This document shows, in pieces, positions 9,805 through 22,100 of a stretch of DNA of 64,000 bases. A model generated the notes under the pieces. The model searched no databases, had not been told where the DNA came from, and was given only the letters and a program-made list of their open reading frames with translations. The position numbers and the translations under genes were made by a program. The DNA comes from Adiantum capillus-veneris (lineage: Eukaryota; Streptophyta; Polypodiopsida; Polypodiales; Pteridaceae): the NCBI GenBank assembly GCA_014529385.2, contig CM043947.1, positions 102,302,311 to 102,366,310 on the forward strand, read 5' to 3'. Position 1 is the stretch's first letter. The number at the start of each line of letters is the position of its first letter.

Positions 9805-10001
9805 CTATTTTGCATTACATCTCCCTTGTTTATGGTAAAGTTGTGATGGGTTAGCAAATATAGAAGATCGTGTTTATGAGTCCAAGTTAATTGATATTGG
9901 AATCTAATTCGCTTGATTGACAATCTAGCCAACACACACTCACTTGCGTGCACCATGTTTCTCTTTCATCCACCCTAGCTAGCACTATCCCATTCCCATC
10001 A

Positions 10002-10462
10002 AACTGGTATCAAAGCAGGGGTATGCTAGCTAGATTTGTTATTATGATTTGTGTGTTAGTATGATTAGCATTTCTTAATCTCATCATTAGCTAGATCTAT
10101 TAGTTAAATATCTCATGCCTAATTAGTATTCTATTGGCTAGCATGAGCATGTTCTTGAGTTAACGACTCTTGGGCCACTACTCACTGGCTAATTGGAAGC
10201 CTAATTAGTATTATAATTCATTAATTTTTCGTTAACAACTCGCATTTGCATTCAATAGCTGCTCCTCACTCTAGCAAAATTGGTATTTGCAATTGGTGTG
10301 TATGAGTAGCTTGTCTCCGGTACGTGCTTTCAATCAAGCCCATCCACACCAATTTTGAGCTATCCTCCTAAATAATGCCTTGAACAAACTTCAATGAACA
10401 AACTTTAAGCTTAAGCTCCATTCTCTCTTTTTTTGCACAACTAAAGGTTTGTAAAAAGGTTT

Positions 10463-10500
<38 letters not shown>

Positions 10501-11560
10501 TCTTTTTTCAATGCTCACCTAAAGCTTTTAACTCACACTAACTCTTTTTTGGAGCACACTTTTAAAATGGTGTGGGACCCTCTCTTAGGCGCTTAAAGTC
10601 AAAGGCTGCTCACACATGGTCAGCGGGTTTTGGGTTCGAGATTGACACCATGACCCTACTCTCTGATAGTATCCGGCTCATCAGCACCACCCGCCTCCCT
10701 CTACTCCTTGCTCTCGCCTTACTCCACCCACTTGGTTTTGCTCATCAACCACGCCATCATGATCTATAGCCCCACGGGCCCTACCCACCCGCCGCCCTCA
10801 ACCATCGTGCATCATCTTCAACCTCCTCAGTTGTTAGTGCTTGTCTTGTATAGCCATGTGCCCACCATCGACCGAGCCTGCAGCTCCTACGTCGTGTCTT
10901 AATACTTTATCAAACACGCCACTAGGCTCGCGCTACCCGACACCAAGAGTTTACCTACCCCGCTCATTGTTGGCCTGGTGGAGCTGTACCTTCGGCCACT
11001 GTGGTCATCGACCACTATTCTAAGATGTGGCAACGTTACCTCCCTAAGACTCCTTCGTCATCGGGATACAGTTATCGTTCTTTTCTTTTATTAATTTTCA
11101 ACTTGAAAACTCAAGGTTTGTTTCCCACGGTGCTCCATTTGAAAGCTTCAGGCTTGTTTCTCACGTTGCTACTCCTGTTCGACGTCTTCATGAATTAGGT
11201 TCTTTATTCATTACCTACAAATTTGGCATTGCACAACCCATAGCCTCCTCAAGCTCAAGACCAATTAGGCCTCAAAGAATTCGTCAAAGGTTTCAGAGTA
11301 GAGCAAAGGGCATCTTTCTACTTCCTACTGCGAAGAGTGGCTTCACCTCGATAAAGTAATTTCATCGACGGTGAGGAGGAGCTTCACAAAAGGAGTGAGA
11401 TTTACTAAAGGTATATCCTCTCTCTTTGTCATTAAAATTTCAAAATCCTGCAGCCTAGCACAATAACTTGCAAATAAAATTTTCTATTATCTCCTAAAAG
11501 GTATTTGTGCTTGTGTAGAGAGGTAGACAATGGTTGGGAGAGTGTCTTAAGCTAAGACCT
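10002..11560 (+). other. PBS and long noncoding leader of the gag-only copia element
   Basis: After the PBS (10005-10020) there is no convincing coding sequence for 1.5 kb. It holds a (GT)n tract (10465-10498) and short C-rich frames near 10570-11020 that match no family known to me. Confidence 0.6.
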
Positions 11561-11572
11561 ATCTATTAGCGT

Positions 11573-12432
11573 AATGGAAGAGAAGGGGCTTGGAAAATTT
11601 AACTGGGAGGGTTTTCATACTTGGCAAACCAAGTTGAAAGGCTACTTAATGAAAAAGTGATTATGGGGCATAGTCAAACCAACACTCATTGATCCAACAT
11701 CCACTACTGGTGCACAAGTACTGACATGAGCTATGAGTGCACAAAATTAAGCCAAGGATGAACATGCATTAGGAATCATAATCACTACAGTACATGACAA
11801 TTATGTACACATTATTGATGATTTTGATACCTCATCAGCTGCATGGGAAGCACTAGAAAAAACTTTGGAGCTACGAAAAAGAAGAGCAAAGTAAGCTTAA
11901 AGAAAGATCTATACAAATTGCAAATGGAACATAACAAAGATATTGCAAGCTTAGTCAATTGCCTCAAAAGTATGACGACACACTGCTAGCTTATGTAAAT
12001 AGTGCAATACCAGAGGAGGACAAAATCACAGTTCTTCTAGCAGCGTTACCACCTAGCTTTGAGCAGATCATGACCATCATTGAGGAGAAGGATCCAACAC
12101 CACATTTTCAAGATGTCATCAACTCTTTAATGTCCGAGGAGAAGAAGCAAGAGAGGAGTGCTTCTTCACGGGGAGGAGCTTTTGCAGTTAGCTCTAGCAA
12201 CAAAACTTGTTTCAAGTGTGGCAAAGAAGGGCACATAGAAAAGGACCGTCTAGCATCAAAGACTTGCAACATTTGCGGGAAGAAGGGTCACCTTCCTTCC
12301 AAGTGTTTCAAAAGGGACAAAGGTAGCACCAACAGAAATCCAAGGCCCAAAGTGTATTTGACAGAAGAAGACAAAGATGAAGATGAAGAAGAAGGCCGCA
12401 ATAGCCTTCTAGTCTACAAAGACATTCTCTAG
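11573..12432 (+). pseudogene. Copia gag (UBN2-type) with two zinc knuckles
   Basis: The N-terminus at 11573 reads MEEKGLGKFNWEGFHTWQTK, typical of copia Gag, but stops appear soon (LMKK stop) and the frame shifts before 11959. From 11959 to 12432 the frame is open: AIPEEDKITVLLAALPPSFE, DVINSLMSEEKK, then two knuckles. The first is CFKCGKEGHIEKDR, where the final Cys is replaced by Arg. The second, CNICGKKGHLPSKC, is intact. Acidic residues end the protein. Gag would package the element RNA. It is followed directly by noncoding DNA and the PPT. Confidence 0.85.
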
Positions 12433-12666
12433 ATGTTTTTTGTTTTGCCTTTCCCTTTTAGTTGTATTTGTTTGGAGATAGCTTAGACTAGCTTAGTCTC
12501 AGTTTTATACATCTCTTCGAGGGAAGGTGTTTGAGTATCTCTTTGACTAGAGATAGTTTGTCTCGTGGATTAGGGATGGTCTCCTAGATTGGAGATGTAA
12601 TTTTACTCCTGGATTGGATTGTGCCAAAGATGTCAGTTTTCTTCAGTTTCCTCTTAGTACAAACCT

Positions 12667-13001
12667 CAAGGGGGGGAGGATTGTAAACTCTTAGTTTTGT
12701 CCTAAAGCGTGAGTCAAGGAGAGAAGAGTGGAATTATTCCACACGCAGTGGTGGAAGGTTGTAGAGCTACTTAAAGCTCAATTCATGAATGAATAAACAG
12801 AAGTCTATTTTGCATTACATCTCCCTTGTTTATGGTGAGCTTGTGATGGCTTAGCAAATACTCAAGATCGTGTTTATGAGTCCAAGTTAATTGATCTTGG
12901 AACCTAGTTCGCTTGAGTGATAATCTAGCCAGCACACACTCATGTGTGTGCACCATGTTTCTCTTTCATCCACCCTAGCCAACACGATCCCATTTCCATC
13001 A
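12667..13001 (+). repeat. Polypurine tract and 3' LTR of the gag-only copia element
   Basis: The purine run 12668-12680 precedes TGTAAACTCTTAGTTTTGTC at 12682. The LTR ends in CCATCA at 13001, matching the 5' LTR end at 10001. It matches 7441-7554 then 9804-10001 almost continuously, which is what exposes the insertion in the other LTR. Confidence 0.85.
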
Positions 13002-13133
13002 ACACATGCATACATGCACACATCCTTGGGTGCGCACATGCATTCGCTCAGCTAGATTGGACTCTGTCACAATCGCATGTAGGTTGAGATTCGTGTCTCA
13101 TACACACAGATAGCCAGTGTCCAATCATGTTTC

Positions 13134-13134
13134 T

Positions 13135-13216
<82 letters not shown>

Positions 13217-13232
13217 CACTAACAGAACACAC

Positions 13233-13297
<65 letters not shown>

Positions 13298-13330
13298 TGG
13301 ACATGAACACACACACACACACACACAAGT
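13134..13330. repeat. (CT)n(AC)n compound microsatellite
   Basis: CT repeats 13134-13158 are followed by AC repeats to about 13330 with small interruptions. The cysteine/valine or threonine/histidine ORFs here are artefacts of the repeat. Confidence 0.97.
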
Positions 13331-13419
13331 AGAAGTTGCAGGTCAGGGTTGAGCTGAGACCTTCAAGCGTCGAGGTCGTCGAGCTAATTAGTTAAATGTA
13401 TCTTGATGAGTAAGTTCCA

Positions 13420-13490
13420 AAAATTTAATCCATTATATATGCATAGATTTACTTTAAAATTATTTTGATCAAGAAAAAAGTTTTGGCTCC

Positions 13491-13534
<44 letters not shown>

Positions 13535-13613
13535 TACATACACACACACATACGCAAACACAAACACACGCACACGCACACGCACACGCACACGCACACG
13601 CACACGCGCACAC

Positions 13614-13658
<45 letters not shown>

Positions 13659-14194
13659 CCTTTCCATTTTGGTGCTATTCGAGACCACTGTTTGATTAAA
13701 ATTGGGGTTTAGTGTATAAATTGAAAAATTCTAGCTTAACTCCAAGATCGTTTTGAAGTAAATCAATAAAATTTTGCTAGTGTACATACAAACATCTTCT
13801 TAAATTCTAAAGTTTTATGGCCAGTGGCTTTTCAAAAACAAAGTTGAGCCTTTTTTTTATTACTTGAAAGGCTAAAAGTTAAAATTTTGAAAATATTCAC
13901 AAATTCCAACATTCTAAGCTTCAAAAAAATGAGAGATTTTATAAAGTTTTTGTCTTAAGTAAAGCACTGAGTGACCAATGGAGGGTCTCTTCTTCCTTAA
14001 AAAATTTAAGCTGCTTCATATATAGTGTAGAATTTCATAGAGTTCCAAATGTGGATGTGGAGATGTTTATGTAAGTTACAGTGATTGACACATGGAAGGC
14101 CTCTCCTTGCTTGAAAAATTTAAGGTCCATTATATATGTATAGATTTACTTTAAAATTATTCCAATCAAGAAAAAAGTTTTGACACTCTTTGAG

Positions 14195-14251
<57 letters not shown>

Positions 14252-14692
14252 ACGTACGCACACACACACATGCCTTTCCATTTTGGGGCTATTTAAGATC
14301 ATTGTTTGATTAAATTGGGGTTTAGTATGTTAATTGCAAAATCCTAGCTAGATTCCAAAATTGTCTTGAAGTAAATCGATAAAATTTTGCTAGTGTACAT
14401 ACAAAAAATTTCTTAAATTCTAAACTTTTATGGCCATTGGCTTTTCAAAAACAAAATTAAGCCACCCTTCAATTGGCTTTCAAAAGAAAAAGAAAAGTTT
14501 GAAAGAGTAAACCTTTTTTTATTATTTTATTATTAATTGAGAGGTTAAAAGTTAAAAGGTTCACAAATTCCAAGCTTCAAAAAATGAGAGATTTTATAAG
14601 GTTTTCTTTTAAGTGAAGAGCAATGACCAATGGAGGGTCTCTTCTTCCTTGAAAAATTTAAGTTTCTTCATATATAGTATAGATAAAATGGA
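13420..14692. repeat. Tandemly duplicated about 650-bp noncoding unit with embedded microsatellite
   Basis: 13420-14045 and 14100-14692 are colinear and roughly 85-90% alike. Each has ATAGATTTACTTTAAAATTA, then (CT)n(AC)n (13489-13657 and 14199-14272), then CATGCCTTTCCATTTTGG, then GACCAATGGAGGGTCTCTTC. The microsatellite is at the same place in both but differs in length. A related tail occurs at 42940-43010. No coding signal. Confidence 0.85.
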
Positions 14693-14895
14693 GTTAATTT
14701 TCAAATCCACTTCACTATTTGCTAAAGGCCTTAATATCCAAAGTCGTTCCAATTCTTTTGCTTGACATGTGTCCCTTTAAAAATTGAAGAGAAAGAAAGT
14801 ATTTCCTTTCAAGTGCTATTTCCCAAAGCTGCTGTCATTTTTTTGGCATGCTGAAAAAGACTAAAGAATAGAAGATTAAAGAGACTGCATAGCCT

Positions 14896-16015
14896 AGAAT
14901 TCTATAAAGAATTCTGTAGTCATGCCGTCCCACACATGAGACTTCTCTTTGCCCAATGTTCACAATGTGTGAGTGCATTCTTCCTCAGAGAATGCCTTCT
15001 CCAATATGTTGGTGTCTGCTGAGAAACCGTTTTTTTTTCATAGCCCTGGCTCCATTCTCTTCCGAAGCATGAGCCTCAGGTTGGCCAAAAATCTGTTGTA
15101 AGTGGTTGAACATCATATGAGCCATTTTGTTTGGGTCCTTAATCTCCGACCATTTCCCATCAGATAGAGAGTGGACGATCCCTCAATTTCTCTTGACTTT
15201 GAGGACCCTAAAAAAGTGAGATTGATTAGCCTCCTCCGGTTGGAGGAAAGTCTGTTTGGACATAATCATGGCCTTCTTCACCTCCTCAAGCTGTTGATCA
15301 ATCAGGTCACCTTTTGCTTCCCACCACCTTTTGTGGTCGGCTTCAGAAGCCAACTGTTCTTGTTTTTTAATGGTTAATAGCTTGCTTTCGCCTGCGAGTT
15401 GCTTAAATGCTCCTTGCGGTGTTTCTTCCTTCTAGGGCCTACCATCTTGATTACTTTTGAATATTATTGGAGAAGATATCCCAAGCCTTTGGGCTTTCTA
15501 AATCCACATCTTCATAGAGTTTCCTTATAGCTTTTATTATCACGCTTCTAAAGAGAGGGTCTCCAAGGAGATGAGCCCCTTTTGTCAATAGCTTCTTCGA
15601 GCCTTGAGGGCAGTGACCTTCTACCTTGGTTTGTTGGAATTTCATGCTTAACAGTAGGTGAGCCAACAGGCATTGCGATGTTACCACCCTCAAATCAAGC
15701 AAGGGTGATAGCCAGTCAGCTTGATGGGAGTAAAGCATCTATCGAGAGAAGATGCAATGATAGCATACTGCAGGTTGGTATACATGAATCCTGGCATACT
15801 ATTCCACGGACCCACCTCCCACAAATCCATTAAGACCCACTTCTCACACAATCTTTGCCATCAAGATCTCTCTGAGCCTGCCAGCATGCTCAAGGAGCCT
15901 GTTTTATCCTTTCTCTTCTCCACCATATTCAAGTCTCCTGTCATAAACCATTCCCCTTCCATGTGTACGTCTTTCAAGTCTTCCCAGAGCCTTGCTCTTT
16001 CCTTCGTCACACAGG
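14896..16015 (-). mobile_element. LINE fragment, copy 2 (endonuclease C-terminus and linker)
   Basis: This is a direct repeat of 40640-41766, about 95% alike by eye. On the minus strand it encodes the C-terminal half of a plant LINE endonuclease (EGEWFMTGDFNM-type region near 15950 and the LSPLLDLRVVTSQCLLAHLL region near 15680) and the linker up to the RT N-terminus (GKEKSHGWD/GMTTKFF region). It is interrupted by stops. Fragment ends are abrupt on both sides. Confidence 0.8.
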
Positions 16016-16195
16016 CACATTACACGTTATTATTTTTAAAAAAATAAAATAAAAATAGAAGCAATAAATTAAAAAACACATTAAAAACTACTAAAACAAA
16101 AGGACGTATTAATGTTGTCATTAAAGAAAGATTTAATAAGCATAGAGAGTAATAAAGCAATTTAATAATTTAATAAAACAAATTTTGGTGAAGTC
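16016..16195. other. AT-rich spacer
   Basis: A/T runs with no ORF and no recognisable element. It joins the LINE copy 2 fragment to the inverted LINE flank of the gypsy copy, so it may mark a rearrangement junction. Confidence 0.5.
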
Positions 16196-16269
16196 CCCAG
16201 CTGAAGCACTGGTGCCCAATAACCATGATGTCAGTGGCCTACAAGATAATCACCGAAATTGTTGCTCTT
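16195..16269 (+). pseudogene. LINE RT fragment flanking the inverted gypsy copy
   Basis: It is the reverse complement of about 40468-40543 with a few differences. On the plus strand it encodes the MSVAYKIITEIVAL segment of a LINE reverse transcriptase. The gypsy LTR starts right after CTCTT (16265-16269), the complement of AAGAG, exactly the insertion point seen for the full gypsy element. Confidence 0.85.
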
Positions 16270-17184
16270 TGTTAGAAGCAAGCTAACACGGATACCATTT
16301 TTCGACGTTCTCATTGTATAACACTTCTTATTTTGATAAATCGGGATAATTGTAACTCCTATTTTCTTGGATAAACTCTGTAATTAATGAGCCGGGGCTA
16401 CAAGCTTCTAGATTGTATCAACCTGTCATTACCCATCTTTGGTAGAACTCCCAGATTATTAGTTTTGACCACTGAAAACCTTGGCTAAGGTATAAAAGCC
16501 AATTTTTGTAAGTATTTTAAAGGTTTTTGGATAATAAAATACACAGCGTGAGCTAACGGCGCTCACTCCTCTCCCTCTCGCGCTTCCTACTCCCTTCTCG
16601 GTTGTCACAATGTAGTCGTGTTTGTTGCATTGCAACCGCAAGTAAGATCTCTAAGCATTGATGTAAACACATCACAGTATTTCGTAGCTTTTGGCGTCAC
16701 CGACCCGCGGCCTAATTTTATCATAACTAAGAATTTAAACTTTCAAATTAAAAACTAAGCATAGGTGGGATATTGGGGTATCATTGCTAAGCATTAAGAT
16801 GCATTCTGTGTCGAAAACAAATAGGTCAAAAATCCACTGCTGTTAATAATCGCGATTTTGGAACTTGACCTAAAGTGGGGTTTGAGACCATAAGCATGTG
16901 TGCTTAGGTCTTATAAACATGTTCTAAAAGTTCTGTTACGTTTAGATGTCATTTGATGCTGTAACGGATGTGATTTGTTTGCGGATGAGCGATTGGCTTT
17001 TGGTGATTTCAGTCACTTGAGTGTAGCTTGAGTTAGATACGAGTTGTTAGTTGTTTTCCAAGAGATTGACAACCTCTTGTAGCCTCTATGCACAAGTCAG
17101 CTTCGTCCCATGGATTGACAATTTAATCGTGGTTCTCGCTAATACTGCAATAAGATAGGATGGTGAGGTTAGACATGTCCCACA
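16270..17184 (+). repeat. 5' LTR of the truncated gypsy copy
   Basis: Starts TGTTAGAAGCAAGC and ends CATGTCCCACA. It matches, as reverse complement, 39564-40467 and 23549-24437. A TATA box TATAAAAG is at 16491-16498. The palindrome-like TTAATAATCGCGATT at 16843-16857 is a half-conserved relative of the array palindromes downstream. Confidence 0.9.
16491..16498 (+). promoter_or_regulatory. TATA box in gypsy LTR
   Basis: TATAAAAG in the context AAGGTATAAAAGCC is conserved in all three LTR copies (also minus strand near 24209-24218 and 40270-40277), the likely Pol II promoter for the element transcript. Confidence 0.6.
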
Positions 17185-17207
17185 TTTGGAGCTATTTCCA
17201 GGGATCG
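17185..17207 (+). other. Degenerate primer-binding site
   Basis: TTTGGAGCTATTTCCAGGGA follows the LTR directly. The intact counterpart in the minus element is TGGTGCTGTTGCCGGGGA, close to the tRNA-Asp-type PBS of Athila-like plant elements. Confidence 0.65.
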
Positions 17208-17519
17208 AAGAGACGTAAACTAGGGAAAAACACGAGCGTCTTGTAAAGTTATCCTTTAACTTCCTCTAGGATTGCCTAGAGTTCAAAACTTTCTTTTAGA
17301 AATCTCATAGCCTAAGATTGTCGTCTTTTGCTGTGTAGAGGTAGCTTGAAAGTAATTGTACTTGCTGAGTACCTTTAGGATTGTAGGATTGTAGAAATAG
17401 ATTAGGATTTTGAGGATGATTGGTAGACAAGACAAGTCTAAAGATCAACGCTCAGAAAACCATAAAAGACAAGAAAACGAGTGTTTCTGGAAACTTTCCA
17501 CAACTCCATTGCATGAGAA

Positions 17520-19140
17520 TGTAGGAGTAGGGTAAGTAGGATCCGAGGTGGAATTCAGAACATTGCTCTCTCTCAAAGAATCATTGTAAGTTGTTATTGG
17601 AAGTTGCAAAATTTCAGGTCTACGATTAGAAATAGCATGAAAAGGCTAGAAACCACTCAATCCGACTGGAGAGTAAGCTTAAAAGTTGTCTGAACCAGTT
17701 GGTAAGCTCAAGGACACTTTGAGGTAAAAATTTCAAGAGTTGGCTAAAACTCAAATTATTTACTTTTTCTTGACATTCTAGGACAAATTAAGTTTTGACT
17801 TGATTCATAGGCTTAAAATAGCTCATGTAACTGTCTTTGAAAAAATTGCAAAAAAGTGTTCATTTTAAGCTTGAAGTTAATAATCGCGATTATTAACTTT
17901 TAGATCAGATTTGACCAAGGTTCATACCATTTACTCATTGCATCTGTACAAACAACTTTTATAAAGGCACAAAAGATTTGGATCACCAAACTGACCAAAA
18001 ACTGGGTAAAAACTAAAGTTTGTATTGACTTTTTGAATCTTGAGTATAAATTGGTAAAAAAATTGTCCAAACTCGTTGAAATTTGATTCATAGGCTTTTA
18101 TTGATGTGATAAACATGTGTACATGCTCAGTTGACCAAAAAAATACAAAAAGTTGCCAGTTGTAAATAATCGTAATTATTTACATCTGTCCCATTTTTCA
18201 ACTTTTTTGACCAAGTCAGCATACCACTAGTTTCACCATGTTGTAATAAGCCCATAAACCAAATTTGGTAAGATTTGGATCACTGGATTGAAAAGTGTGA
18301 CCAAATTTGCAAAGTTAGTTTGCGGACTGAAAATTGATGACCATTTGACTAAAAATTGCCAAACTTGATGAAACTTGGTGAGTGACCTTAACTTGAGGTG
18401 CTTAAGAGATCTGTGTCAAAGTGGGGATAAAAATTTGCAAAAATATAACTGGAGTAAATAATTACGATTATTTACATCTTCTTCAAAACTTGAAAATTTT
18501 GCAAATTTGAGTATGCCACAAGGTCAAGCATATCAAGTAGACCCCACAAATCAATTTTGGTGAAATTTGGATCACAAAAGTGAGACTTAAGCCAGATTCT
18601 TGAAATCAGAGTCTACGGACACAAACAATCAATCAACTTGGTAATATTTTGTCCAAACTTGTTGAAACTTGTCCAAGGACTTTAACAGGTTGTATACTTG
18701 CCAAACCAAGCCAGAAAGTGTAAAAAACTGACAAAAGTAAATAATCGCGATTATTTACTATTGCTACCCAAGGATATCAGTTTTGACTTTTGAACTTATA
18801 CAGTGTTAGACCAGCATAATACAAAGCCACCGGGCAATTTTGGGCTCAATCGGATCCGAATTGGTGCATGTTCACTCAGTTTCCAGGTTGTAGATTAATC
18901 CTTTGATTTTTTGCTAAAGTCGAATCTGAAAGTCAATTGCTGATTCCCATAGCTCGATTTGAAGTGATACACATAGACCAATCACGAAAGTTAGCAAAAA
19001 CTCTACTGTCTTTATAAAAGAATAGCTAACTTGATCAAATTTGTACAGGAATCAGGTTGCAGACGAGGAATCAGTAGCTTGACAAAAAGTTGCAATCAAG
19101 TCAAGTGGAAATTGACGACAGATCAATCCAAAGGTAAGTA
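17520..19140 (+). repeat. Array of about 287-bp repeats, each with a 22-bp palindrome
   Basis: Palindromes lie at 17876-17897, 18162-18183, 18454-18475 and 18737-18758, spaced 286, 292 and 283 bases. The first and last are perfect (arms GTTAATAATCG and GTAAATAATCG). The middle two differ at the central CG pairs. Flanking sequence is also repeated, for example AAATTTGGATCAC and CCAAACTTGTTGAAACTTG. The 1.65-kb block lies between the PBS leader and gag, and is absent from the same place in the minus element, where the flanks meet at a shared ATGA. Confidence 0.9.
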
Positions 19141-19166
19141 CTCTAACCAGGGCTTCATAAGTCTAT

Positions 19167-22100
19167 ATGAACCTTAGATCTGGTCGTGTACTAGGAAATC
19201 AGGGCATACTCGGAGAAACCTCCAGTAGAGTATCCACCGAAGAAAGCATGAAACAAGGCAATTCCTTGCATACAATTCTTGAAGAAGTCTCAGACACTTT
19301 TTCAGATTCAACATCTGAAATGTCTTCTTACTCGACTCACTCAGAAACCGGAACGACAATGCGCTATAAGCATATACTCTCTTTTTATAAGACTAACCGC
19401 CATGGAGCTCAGGTTTACCTGGACCCTAACGAGGAGTATGCTATTTGAATTGATGACCATGGTAATGAGTTTCGAAGAAGAGATTAGGGCAAATAAACAA
19501 GGGAAAATGTATATGGACAGAAATGGGACTCAGTATGTACAAGTCAAAAACCCTATGTGATAGAAAAATGGGGGTTAGAAGTAAAGACCCTAATCCCAGA
19601 TATATCAGCAAAAGAAAGACCTCCAACTTTAGAATTCGAGGGATACGATCAAGTAGATTTGAAGCCTTTGAAATGCTTAGTACCGATAATCCTAGGATCC
19701 GAGTTTATTGCTAGGAGGATAGAAATATAAAAGATCTCCTGTGGACTTGGCAGGTTAAATAAGGACAACTAACGGCCATGAAGATCGTCTATACCTTCAA
19801 AATCAAAGATAAGGGATCAACAGTCCTACCAACCTACCTGTTTAGGAATTATTGTAACAACAACTTTGTTATGATGACTCCTGAGGAGGTAGAACAAACC
19901 AAATACCAAGGGTATTCCATAAGGGATTGGATATTGGGACAAGGACCAGAAAAAATTCCAAGAGATGAACACCGTAAAGAGATCATCTGAGAGTAATGTT
20001 AAGAAACCAGAAACCACCTCATCACGTAGAAAAACAGGGGAAACTAAGGCCAGTCCAGGGCTACATGAGTCACTATTTTGAACAGACTGGTTTGAAGGAC
20101 TCGAAACAGGACCAACTGCCAGGAGACAGGGAGTTAAACCAAACAGACGCGTCAAACCAGCTGATTTTTAGAAATGGATCAAAAAATACAGTGGATCAGG
20201 GGATCTATACAACCACTTAGCAAGCTTTAAGCAAGTGCTAAGAGCAGAACGTATATTCAATTTCCATACCTAATTCGAGGGGTTTGGAATGACATTAGAA
20301 GGAAAAGCATTGACATGGTCCCAAAACATTCCATTAAGGTCAGTTATAAACTTGAACACATTAGCTCAAGGATTTGTAGCTGCTTGTTCCAAAACGGAGA
20401 TCAAACATAATATGGTATCTCAAATCTACAGATTTAAACAGAAACATGGTCAGTCTATTGAGGATTGTGCAACTCAAATGAAACAATACATTGCCAGATG
20501 CCCATGACTAGAGATACCTGCAGAAGAATGACTTGTATCTTTGTTTCTAGAGGGACTGCTAAATAAAGAACTTCATGCTATACTCTATAGTAAAAAGCAT
20601 ACAACCCTAGAAGAGTGTGTGTCAGATGCTATTGACTTAGGAGACAATTGTGATATTTTTAACGAAGAAGATGTCCCTAAGGATAACCAAATCGAGACTA
20701 AACCAACACAACTGGGAATGGCTGCTGCAGCACCACTTTCAGCCATAGAATATATGCTCAAAAGGATGAACGACATGAGGAAAAACATGCAAAAAGCACC
20801 TATGAGGAGACTAGGACAAGGGATATCTCAACAGGGACAACCAATTAGGCCACAAAAATGGTGTGCAATTGAGGGTAAATGGACCAACCATGAGATCCAC
20901 GAGTGCTACTTCAGACCAAAGTATGATGGAAATGTTCAGTACGTGCCTATGAGGCCACTAGGACAACCCATGTACATATATTAGTTTAATATGGCCCAAG
21001 CTCAAAGACCACCAATGAGTATGGAAAGACCTCAACTTGTGTTGGGTCAACAACCTCCATACCCAGGACATAATGCAGTGCTTGTAAAGTACATGCACTC
21101 CAAAGGAGTCATAGATGAACAAGCATTAGTGCATGTTACACCCTATGCAGAGCCTAGTCCATCTACAATAATGGTAGAAGGAGATTGGTATAATTCACAT
21201 CCACCACCAATGGAGGAAACAATGACTTATGCTCCACTAGAGCTTGCACCAATGTATTATGTAGCTAATCAAGGTATTACACCTCCCATGGTCAGACCCA
21301 TGATGAAGCCAAGAACGGGAAACTGTCACAATTGTGGTGTAGATGATCATTGGAAAATTGAATGTCCAGAGCCTCACAAAAACCTCAAACCAGTTGAAGC
21401 CTATTGCATACAATGTTGCAAAAATGGAGAACACTTTCTTGAAGATTGTCCTAAAAATCCTTTAAACAAGGGTAAAACAGTAGTAAGTGGAGTCCAAGTG
21501 ATACCTAGTAGCTCATCACAGAGTGAACCAATTGTTCCAATCAAGGTAATCACTAGAGCCCAGGCCAAGAAAAAGAAACACAAATCCTCTGATGATTCGA
21601 AAGTTTCCTCTCAAAGGATCAAAAGAAGCAGAAGCAAACGATATGAGATGAGAAAACAAAAACAACGGGTTGAAATCGAGGAGAAAGCAAAAAAGCTATT
21701 CCAGGAAAAGGTGAAAGAAAATGGAAGTGAAATCAAGGAAACAACCGTGAAATTTGGAGGATCCATTCTGGTTTATCAAATTTTTGAGCCTATTAATGCC
21801 ACCTTGGAAGCCTACCAAGAAGGACTTAAAGTAGGCCAAAACATGGAAAACAAATGGAAAAACTATCCTTCTCCAGACATGGAAGCAACTAAGTTGGACT
21901 TTTATCAAAATTTAGTAAGAATCACATAAGAAATGCTGGAAAAACAAAAACCCAAGCTTGAAAGGATCACCAAACGTGAGGATCTTGTGGTAAGAGATAC
22001 TAAAGAAAAACCCAATGTGGTGGCAGAACCTCACCTTGAAACAAAAGAACCAGAACTTATAGTGCCGGACAGCGAAGATGCCTTAGACGGAATTCCATTC

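Larger units (their letters stand above)
7441..13001 (+). mobile_element. Gag-only Ty1/copia-type LTR element
   Basis: Two LTRs of about 320 bp match: the 3' one is 12682-13001; the 5' one is split into 7441-7554 and 9804-10001 by an insertion. A primer-binding site TGGTATCAAAGCAGGG (10005-10020), one base off the plant copia initiator-Met site TGGTATCAGAGC over its first 12 bases, follows the 5' LTR. A polypurine tract GGGGGGAGGA precedes the 3' LTR. The 2.7-kb interior contains only gag: no protease, integrase or RT. It is therefore a non-autonomous element of the terminal-repeat-plus-gag kind. Confidence 0.85.

Noticed and set aside
10005-10020. Part of a tRNA gene
   Set aside because: It matches only the 3' end complement used as a primer site and lies directly after an LTR end.
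13117-13695. ORFs rich in Thr/His or Val/Cys
   Set aside because: Pure (AC)n and (GT)n translation.
17876-18758. Regularly spaced palindromes as a CRISPR array
   Set aside because: Spacing is about 287 bp, the intervening sequences are themselves repeats and not unique spacers, and the context is a plant retroelement.
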